From the NCBI GenBank assembly GCA_037893245.1, contig JBAIAA010000896.1, positions 434,001 through 498,000 on the forward strand: a stretch of 64,000 nucleotides of DNA, written 5' to 3'. A model generated the notes under the pieces. The model was not told the DNA's origin. It did not search any database and saw nothing but the letters and a program-made list of their open reading frames with translations. This document shows positions 56,442 to 64,000 of this stretch, one piece after another; positions within the stretch are counted from its first letter, which is position 1; the number at the start of each line of letters is the position of its first letter. The DNA comes from Crossaster papposus. Lineage: Eukaryota > Echinodermata > Asteroidea > Velatida > Solasteridae. Both the position numbers and the translations under genes were made by a program.

Positions 56442-57488
56442 ATTCCATTTGACGTTTGGTAAATTATTTGTTTGTTCATTAAAAAAACATTGATTAGAAA
56501 TGTAATTTGTCTGGCGCATTGTTGGAATTATTGTACCGAAAGGTGAATGCTTGTACTATTAACAATTTAAATGGTATTTTGTCAGCCTTTAAATTGTTTT
56601 CACATCACGTTTTCATTTTGTTTTCTTCTGTCGTTTTAACTTGCTTTTAACATTTTTGTTTTATGCCTCCGTATATAAGCATTTGTCTTGTTCTCTGTAG
56701 ATAGCACTTTAAGTTACTTGGTATTATTTTTAAGTATTTTATTGCCCAGATTTAATTCTATTGTAGGGCAATTTGAGTTATTTTACCTAAAGTGCAATAC
56801 AATATGCATTTAAAAAATATATTATTATTATTAAATAATTGCATCGGTCACACCATTTTTTCCCAACATAACAACAATTTTATTCCTGATAATCCAAACT
56901 GTATACATAATGAAAATAAAACTATAGCACGTATATTTTAATAGAAAAATTAAATTATAACTATGAACAAAATTATCCTTAATTGCTTAAACTTAATAAG
57001 TACCTACATAATAGAACAATTAGTAATTAAAAAAAAAATACCAACTTACAAGTAATCTTTAAAATTAATTAGACAAATCAAAACTTATTCTAAAACTTGT
57101 ACATGTACATGTAAAAAGCTAAAATTGTAAATAATTGCGTAAACTTAATAATAAGTACCTACAAACTTACAAGTATCCTTAAAAATTATTAAATAGACAA
57201 ATCAAAACTTATATTAAAACATGTACAAGTAAAAAACTAAAATTGTAAATAATCACGTAAACTTAATCAGCCCATACATAATTAAACAATGAGTAAATAA
57301 AACAAATTACTAATGGCTAAGAGAAGACAGTTCCACTTTTGAGAGCTAAGGAGAAATGTATAGGGATAATATACGAAAAAACGTGCACAGCCAGTGTATT
57401 ATTAATCACCACATTGTACCTGTGGCTTGGCAGCAGTCACACTCCAAAGAGACGTCTTCGGGCCGATACAGCGGTTACACTCCTAATA
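56442..57488. repeat. AT-rich region with ~130-bp tandem duplications
   Basis: Three related copies of a unit with AAACTTAATAAGTACCTACA, GACAAATCAAAACTTAT and CTAAAATTGTAAATAAT lie at about 56970-57290. No gene is seen. Confidence 0.55.
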
Positions 57489-57963
57489 GAGCTGGAGCCC
57501 GGAACTGTTGTTCAGCTGAAAAGGTATAAAAGGTTTGATGGTCTGATTATGTTAGTGTGGGGCCAAAAGTCAATATTTTACATTGCTGCCGGGTCACAGC
57601 CTGTACGGAGAGCCTGGGGGTCATAGAATAGGGGGCCGAAAAATGCATTTATTCAGCTGAAGAGGTATATGGACAAAACTTGTTGGATATCACTGCCAGG
57701 GTGATACTTATGTTGACGTTAGCAATGACAGCAACTTTTGCCTGTACGGGGCTCCAGACAGTAGCCCCAAAGGGCCCCGCCCATATGGTGTTATTCAGCT
57801 GAAGAGGTATATGGATGATTCTTTTTGTATTGGAACTATTACACATTAGGGTGTACAAAAATACCAATGACAGCAACTTTTGCCTGTACGGGGCCCCAGA
57901 CAGTAGCCCCGAAGGGCCCGACGTCCCCCAACTGGTTTATTCAGCCGAAAAGGTACATGGGTG
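57489..57963 (+). repeat. Left inverted repeat (4 subunits)
   Basis: Subunits end at TTCAGCTGAAAAGGTATA-type boxes at about 57512, 57652, 57793 and 57940. The last runs into the nuclease reading frame. Confidence 0.85.
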
Positions 57964-60103
57964 CAGCTTTAGACATCCTGAAAGCTGGTGCATTTTCAAC
58001 TAGACGAACCAAGAAGTCATATTCTAGGAGTCCGATTGATCTTACACTGGAACAGTCAGTAAACAGAGATGCAGCTTCTTCGGCAACTGGTATAACACAT
58101 TTTGCCAACTCCGAGAGTGCATTCCGTCGTTGGTGTGTTACTCTTACTCAACGAAGTATGGCTGTATCCGAGATGAAAGATATGAGTGGCATCCAAAATG
58201 GTGAAACCCCAGCCAACCAGTTACGCAAATGGAGAGTTGAGAGAGACAACAGTGATGTAGGAAAGCTTCTTGACAAGCTAGATGATACATGCAATCCATT
58301 TGCAATCGAGGCACCAGAGATATTGGTGAACATCGCTACTGGAAAGGCTGCTGCTGAAACAACCAGTACATACCTGCTAGGAACAATGCAGCGAGGGGCA
58401 AAACTGAGACAACAGTTTCACAAAGAGTATGTCGATTTTTGAAAACAGTCAAGCGCGTGAAGGTTCAGAACTTTGCAGCTGCAAACACCAAGAAAAAGCC
58501 ATCAAGAGAGAAGAAAGCTCTAGGAGCAGCCGAAGGGGTTCGGGATGCGTTTGGCTATTTGCTGTCGAAGACTGGCGTCGATTTGCATGATGTGCTGTGC
58601 TTTCCTATCACTGAGATTCCACTCTCTCTCGCACATGCATATGGTACGCCATTAAAAACGCAAAAAGCAAATCTTACCAAGCTTTTAGAAAAAATGCAAT
58701 CAAAATCACCCCCTGATGAAACGACAGGTTCTATGATTGATGCCACTCTTTTTGACGGTGGGCTTGTTCTCCATGAAGTTTTGCCTCGTCACAAAACATC
58801 AACATATGGCAAAATCATTACAGATATCCTGGTTAAAGTGTGCTCAGCTAGTGGAAATTCTGCGCATCTGCTGTTGGATAAATATGTAGAGCCATCAATC
58901 AAGGATGTTGAAAGGTTGAATAGAGGCGCAGTACAGGATGAGATTAACACATTCATCATAACAGGGGCGGATCAACAGCAGCAGAAGAAAGGCATCGACT
59001 TGCTCAAAAATGGTGCATTCAAGGAAGCACTAGCACAGTTCCTACTAAAGGAAATCAAGCAAGAGTATTATGCCCCAATCATTGCAAACAAGAAGGTATA
59101 TATTTCTCATGGAGGCATATGCATTAAACTCAGCGTTAACACAATGGGTATGTTGGTGGTTGAGGAGCCAGCAGAGTTTCAGGGAAAACACGAGGAAGCT
59201 GACACACTTTTGGCATTCCATGCGGACAGAATTGGCAGAAGAATAATGGTCAGGTCTTCTGACACAGATGTACTCATCATTCTATTAGGTCTTACAGTGA
59301 GAATGCCAGAAACATCAACGATTATGATGGACGTTGGTTCAGCAAACAACAGAAGGTTAATCAATGTTACTGATATTTCTAGAGAGCTTGAAAAGAAACA
59401 GATTGGTTTGAATGAAGCACTGATTGGTTTCCATGCACTGACTGGATGCGATTTCAACTCTGCATTCTACCGAAAAGGTAAATCCACACCTTTCAGTTAC
59501 TTGGAGAAAGACGAGGATCACGTTAGTGCATTGAGGTCATTGTGTAGTGATGTCATCGATACGCCGGCAATCACTGCATATGTATGCAGGGTATATGGTT
59601 TCAAGGCACTAAGTAATATCAACGTGGCCCGGTACCAGTCTTTCATCAAGATGACACATGGCAAACAAAAAGATGTCAAAGTGAAGAAGATCAACTGTTC
59701 ATCTTTGCCACCATGCGAGAAGACACTAGCGCAGCATCTATCACGTGCAAACTATATAGCCATAGTGTGGAGGCTAGCCCATACTCCTGAGCCGACAAAG
59801 AACGTACATCCACTGAATTACGGATGGACTGATAATGGTGATGGGCATTATGTACCCCAATGGTTTGTCGGAGAGCCACTACCAGACAAATTGTTTAATG
59901 ATGAAGACGCAGAGTTGGAACAAGTTCATGATGATGAATCAGACATGGTCTCTGATACAGAAATGGATCCTCGTGGTGCTGATACTGACGTAGGTAATGA
60001 TAGCGATGACACTATTATTGCAGTTTATGATGAAGAAAGTCTGCAGTCAGATGACCAGCCATGGAGTGAAGACAGTGAGAGCGACTACGAGGATAATGAT
60101 TAG
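57957..60103 (+). pseudogene. XPG/FEN1-like nuclease family gene, one frameshift, 5'-truncated
   Basis: The first frame runs from MGAALDILKAG at 57957 (open from 57825 through repeat sequence) through LTLEQSVNRDAASS, SAFRRWCVT and DDTCNPFAIEAPEIL to a TGA at 58440. One T appears lost in the T-run at 58436-58439. The second frame (58439-60103, 554 residues) resumes KTVKRVKVQNFAA. It carries a FEN1/XPG-like set of acidic residues: Asp101 (MIDATLFDGG), Asp147 (LLLDKYVEPSIKDVER), Glu253/Asp255 (HEEADTLLAF), Asp275/Asp277 (SSDTDVLIILL) and Asp338 (TGCDFNSAFYRKGK). A conserved block LNYGWTDNGDGHYVPQWF follows, then an acidic tail. The family is multi-copy in invertebrates and fish and linked to transposons. 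The usual long N terminus is missing, replaced by the inverted repeat. Confidence 0.78.
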
Positions 60104-62039
60104 GCATAACCCATTGTAAGTGCGTGAACTACGTTTTGCTTACATATTACATGATTATCCATACAGACTGAGTAAAAAAAACCCTTACAATCACATCACT
60201 TAAAAATGTTTTAAAAATATACCGATGTTATTTTGTTTTTGTATTCGATGTATATGCACTAATAATTAGCTACCCTATGTCGTTTAATGCATCAAATTTG
60301 ATTGTTTCTAACAAAAGATATCTCCACTTTTGTATGAAGACTCAATCAGTTTGGGCCATTTTACAGGTTCTTTCAAAGTAAAAGATTATGTTAAAGGGTG
60401 AGAAAATCATTACATGATTAAAAAGTCAATATCCCTGACATGAAAAAGGATGTAAAAAGTAAAAATGTTAACATTCTTAGAGTAATGTAGGAAGATTACT
60501 AAGAAAATCAAGATGGCTGGTTTAAGATCTCAGTTTACTTTTGGAGCAGCGGGTGAATTTTCTTTGCTTAAAAGCTATGGTATATTGGTATATGTCTCTC
60601 AAAGTGGCCCAAGTTGAATTTTGCGAAAAATCTTTAAAGATCTATAACATTTGATCGTGACATCCAAATTGCACCAACTAAAATTGTTTGGAACCTTTCT
60701 TAGTAATAGTTCTAAATTCATTTTTCAGGAATTACGGTTCTTTAACCATAAACAAATGTCATTGTCATTGTATGGTTTTTTCTGACTCACCCTGTATAAC
60801 AAGAAGAAATTCTTTTGGAAATATTGAAACATTGACAGCAATCTGTTATCGGTGTGTTCAGGATCAACCATTGTAGTGTTGTTATCTTGTGTTAGGTTAT
60901 GTTGTGTCGTAACAACATAATGGAAGCAAGACAAAAAACAAAATGGGATTTTCAGGAAATATTCTGTAGCTTTTGCCTGCCTATATTGAAACATATGAAC
61001 GTCATTTAGAGTATTGCTTGTATTCACTATTAATCAATGCTTTCAAATGAAACATTAAACAAAGGTCCATCTTAATATGGCGCTGCTGAGAAAGAAATAT
61101 TTATCTAACCTATACATTATTGTGTGCTTTCACTTATATAAGAATTCTGAATTTCAGAGGGTATTAGTTTTTTAGGTAACTTAATTATGTGTGAAAAGAA
61201 AACTCAACTAGAAACAGTACACATGGTCTGGAACCGAAATGTATATTTTAATTACTTTCACTAATACATTAACTCAGAGGCAGGGGTAGCATTAACCCCC
61301 GATTGGGTGAATTACCCACAAACATTACATTTTCACCAAAATTCACCCCTTAATTGAGACTTTTGAAAGCTCAGGGGTGAAAGTAGACCCCAACTTTTGG
61401 GCCTTAATGCTACCCTTGCTCAGAGCATTATTAGATTTTAGATATAACTTAATTTGGTGTGTTGTAACTGAAAAAGAACACTCAGATGAACAAATATCCA
61501 TTTGAATGTGGTGCTGCTGAGAAGAAAACGCAGAGTAAGTTGTATTTATGTGCTTTCGCTGAGATCATAAACCTAGGATTTCTTATAGTATATCCTACAT
61601 TATAATTGTGAGCTGGAACTGAAAACTGAGAAGAGAACTCTTTAAAAGTATTTCACCTATTTTGCGCTTTAGCTGAGATCATAAACTCAGAGGATATCAA
61701 GGGTTTTGTATTACTCTGTGTTGTGTGTTGCAAAAAGAAAACAGAAGAAACTGTATGTTCATTTTTAATGTTGCATCGCTGAGAAAGAAAACAAAATAAA
61801 ACCTATATTTCATGTGTTTTATATTATATATTAAAATGTGTGCATTGCTGTTGAAATAGCAAGGTTAGTGTATGTTTGAGACGAAACATTAAAAGTAGTT
61901 GAAAGCACAATTATTATAGTGGTATGTCATGTTTTCTTTTCTTGCAAGTCTTTTTTTATATTTGAGTAAATGTGATAGTCCCAATGCAAAAGGATTCAGT
62001 CATGTAGCTCTATTAACCAGTTAAAGGATACTGGGCGGG
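60104..62039. other. Internal 3' region of the XPG element, no further gene
   Basis: AT-rich. Degenerate words GCTGAGAAAGAAAA and GCTGAGATCATAAAC recur about every 100-200 bp (61080-61800), suggesting an old tandem repeat. It contains the hAT-like MITE described next. Confidence 0.4.
61281..61418. mobile_element. 138-bp hAT-like MITE
   Basis: Termini CAGGGGTAGCATTAA and TTAATGCTACCCTTG (14 of 15 matching), with flanks CTCAGAGG (61273-61280) and CTCAGAGC (61419-61426): an 8-bp duplication with one change. CAGGG ends and 8-bp duplications are the hAT signature. Confidence 0.8.
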
Positions 62040-62758
62040 CCTTTGCTGCTACTGTCTGGGGCCCCGTACAGGCAAAAGTTGCTGTCATTGGTATTTTTGT
62101 ACACCCTAATGTGTAATAGTTCCAATACAAAAATAATCATCCATGTACCTTTTCGGCTGAATAAACCAGTTGGGGGACGTTGGTCCCTTTGGGGCTACTG
62201 TCTGGGGCCCCGTACAGGCAAAAGTTGCTGTCATTGGTATTTTTGTACACCCTAATGTGTAATAGTTCCAATACAAAAAGAATCATCCATGTACCTTTTC
62301 GGCTGAATAAACCAGTTGGGGGACGTCGGGCCCTTCGGGGCTACTGTCTGGGGCCCCGTACAGGCAAAAGTTGCTGTCATTGGTATTTTTGTACACCCTA
62401 ATGTGTAATAGTTCCAATACAAAAAGAATCATCCATATACCTCTTCAGCTGAATAACACCATATGGGCGGGGCCCTTTGGGGCTACTGTCTGGAGCCCTG
62501 TACAGGCAAAAGTTGCTGTCATTGCTAACGTCAACATAAGTATCACCCTGGCAGTGATATCCAACAAGTTTTGTCCATATACCTCTTCAGCTGAATAAAT
62601 GCATTTTTCGGCCCCCTATTCTATGACCCCCAGGCTCTCCGTACAGGCTGTGACCCGGCAGCAATGTAAAATATTGACTTTTGGCCCCACACTAACATAA
62701 TCAGACCATCAAACCTTTTATACCTTTTCAGCTGAACAAAAGTTCCGGGCTCCAGCTC
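62040..62758 (-). repeat. Right inverted repeat (5 subunits)
   Basis: Reverse complement of the left arm. Subunit boxes lie at about 62147, 62293, 62441, 62581 and 62725. The inner three subunits are nearly identical, which suggests recent unit gain on this side. Confidence 0.85.
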
Positions 62759-62880
62759 TACAACCAAACCGCCTATCAGACTGGACGGCTTCTCGGTAAA
62801 ATGCCAACGTTATGCCTACAATGAGAGGTAAACCCAATGAGATATATTATAATAAAGCATTTTATAATGAGATAGACCAT

Positions 62881-63477
62881 TGTTGGAACTAAAGTTTACA
62901 CTGCGAGAGGGCGCTCGTGTGCTCAACAGAGGGCGCTGTTCAGCGTGCTGCCGCTTTCGCGCCAGTTTTATCTCTGCGTTTAATGTTTGAGGAATTCTGA
63001 AATTGTTGTTCCAATCTGTCCATTTTGGACTGTCCTTTATGGGGCCATCGTTGCCTGACTGGGTAAGTCTCTTGTGATAATCGTTATAGTAAATAATAGT
63101 AACTTTAGGGAACAGAACAGATCCACGAAACCCATACTTTTAGGGCGTTAATTCTAAAGTTTATTTCGATGTGCCACTCAAAGCTTCACTCGTAGTTAAT
63201 CAGTGGTTAAACATTGAGGGCGCTATTATGGCGGATCGGTCATGTGTTAGTGTTCCAGCTATGTATTGGATGGTGCTGTAATGTGTTAAATGAAACATGT
63301 ACTTCAATCTAAGAATCATTGAATGTATTCTGGTTAATTATCTACAGCTTAATAATGAGAACTTGTATCAAGTAATGGGTGCATTTTATAACTAGAGAGA
63401 TCACATATCTCCGGCTTAACCACAATCATTCACAGGGTTGAAATTATAATATGTTGTTATTGTTTCCTTTGTTAACA
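62881..63477 (+). repeat. Candidate 5' LTR of a BEL/Pao-type element
   Basis: Begins TGTTGGAACT and ends GTTAACA, giving TGTT...AACA inverted ends, followed 400 bp later by a BEL-like leader and an ORF start. The second LTR is outside the window, so the boundary cannot be confirmed. An alternative reading is a 5' UTR exon with intron 63064-63476 (donor GGTAAGTCT, acceptor TTTGTTAACAG). Confidence 0.4.
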
Positions 63478-63814
63478 GCATAAGCAAGCAACTAAGAAAG
63501 ACAAATAGGACTACAGTGTGAACTTACACCTCCATCAACAATCGTTTGTAGTTACAGCTATTGTTAAATGCTGTTCACTGGTGTTTTATCTGGAACTGGA
63601 AGATTTCATTAAATTCCAAGCCTGGATATTCCCTTCAAGTGAATGCCGTCTGGTGTATTCCCGAGTGGCGTCCTTTCATCTAGTTCTAGCCCTTATCAGC
63701 CAGCAGTAACACCCCCCAGTACACGCCACCACTCGATCGCAAGTGCCTAATCGGACTTGTTGGAAGCAGTCACGACCAAATGAATCCAAACCACAGTTAA
63801 CCCCTTATCAATCC

Positions 63815-63838
63815 TACAAAATTTGGTCCTTCGAGCCG
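63815..63838 (+). other. BEL/Pao-type leader motif
   Basis: ATTTGGTCCTTCGAGCCGGA just upstream of the ATG matches a leader block I recall as conserved before gag in many BEL/Pao elements. It is supporting evidence only. Confidence 0.45.
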
Positions 63839-63877
63839 GATTATTTGGAAAACTGACTGTCTCTGTGCTAGATCGTC

Positions 63878-64000
63878 ATGTCATCGGTGTCTACCAATGC
63901 CCCCGTGGAACAAGCAGTCGTTTCAACTGCACAGTCTGGGATCACTACAGTTGTGAACAGTGATTCCCCCGCTACGAGTACCTTGCGTCAGACATCAAGT
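63878..64000 (+). CDS. Start of a probable BEL/Pao gag ORF (partial)
   Basis: Forty-one codons from an ATG at 63878 run open to the window edge: MSSVSTNAPVEQAVVSTAQS and then a Ser/Thr-rich stretch. Low-complexity Ser/Thr/Ala composition is usual at retroelement gag N termini. The call rests on the upstream leader motif and candidate LTR. No domain is reached within the window. Confidence 0.4.
   Translation, partial: MSSVSTNAPVEQAVVSTAQSGITTVVNSDSPATSTLRQTSS

Larger units (their letters stand above)
57489..62758 (+). mobile_element. 5.3-kb element with long tandem-structured inverted repeats and an XPG-like nuclease gene
   Basis: The ends are inverted repeats beginning TAGAGCTGGAGCCCGGAACT on the left and its complement (AGTTCCGGGCTCCAGCTCTA) on the right. 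Each arm consists of ~140-148-bp subunits containing TTCAGCTGAAAAGGTATA and GGGGCCCCGTACAGGC: four on the left, five on the right. One plus-strand gene lies inside. An XPG-type nuclease is known as a partner gene in Academ-type transposons (family knowledge), so that superfamily is a candidate. No DDE transposase is seen. Target duplication was not resolved. Confidence 0.7.

Overview
The window reads as nuclear DNA of a metazoan, not a microbe. It has GT-AG introns, CR1/L2-type LINEs, a tRNA-derived SINE, a Helentron, a probable BEL/Pao retrotransposon, MITEs and many satellite arrays. The mix (Helentron with OTU and endonuclease, L2-tailed SINE, XPG-type element gene) fits a marine invertebrate, perhaps a deuterostome such as an echinoderm, hemichordate or amphioxus. 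That placement is inference; no single-copy marker gene is present. About nine tenths of the window is mobile or repetitive.

Layout. 1-3.3 kb is the 5' end of a Helentron copy (A) whose body lies off the left edge. It runs into a CRE-rich satellite. 4.0-7.0 kb holds the only intact host-like gene, a six-coding-exon plus-strand gene for a 283-residue OB-fold (RPA-like) protein. 7.1-9.2 kb is tandem repeats and more of the same satellite. 9.2-12.3 kb is mostly featureless, with two small inverted-repeat elements. 12.3-15.1 kb holds two minisatellites, the first split by a SINE. 15.5-25.8 kb is a nearly intact minus-strand Helentron (B) with about 3,400 residues in three ORFs separated by two one-base frameshifts. 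Its 5' flank (25.8-31.6 kb) is interrupted by a 605-bp element and by a 3.8-kb element bounded by inverted arrays of a 17-bp minisatellite. Copy A supplies the empty sites. 31.6-37.2 kb is the large satellite block. 37.7-38.9 kb is a repeat-filled transposon end that cuts a transposon-associated gene (38.9-39.6 kb). 41.2-44.8 kb is a CR1-superfamily LINE. 46.9-49.8 kb is a minisatellite broken by a gag-like retroelement fragment, whose 5' repeat recurs inverted at 50.5 kb. 50.9-53.2 kb is a decayed L2 LINE. 57.5-62.8 kb is an element with long tandem-structured inverted repeats and an XPG/FEN1-like nuclease gene. 62.9 kb to the end is the probable start of a BEL/Pao element.

How the parts relate. 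The Helentron encodes its own replication and joining machinery: HUH Rep with two tyrosines, PIF1 helicase and AP-type endonuclease. Upstream of these sit a PHD finger and two different cysteine protease (deubiquitinase-like) modules, one resembling the herpesvirus large tegument protease fold and one OTU. The satellite adjoins the 5' regions of both Helentron copies, and the OB-fold gene lies between two satellite blocks beside copy A. A functional link between that gene and the Helentron is a hypothesis only.
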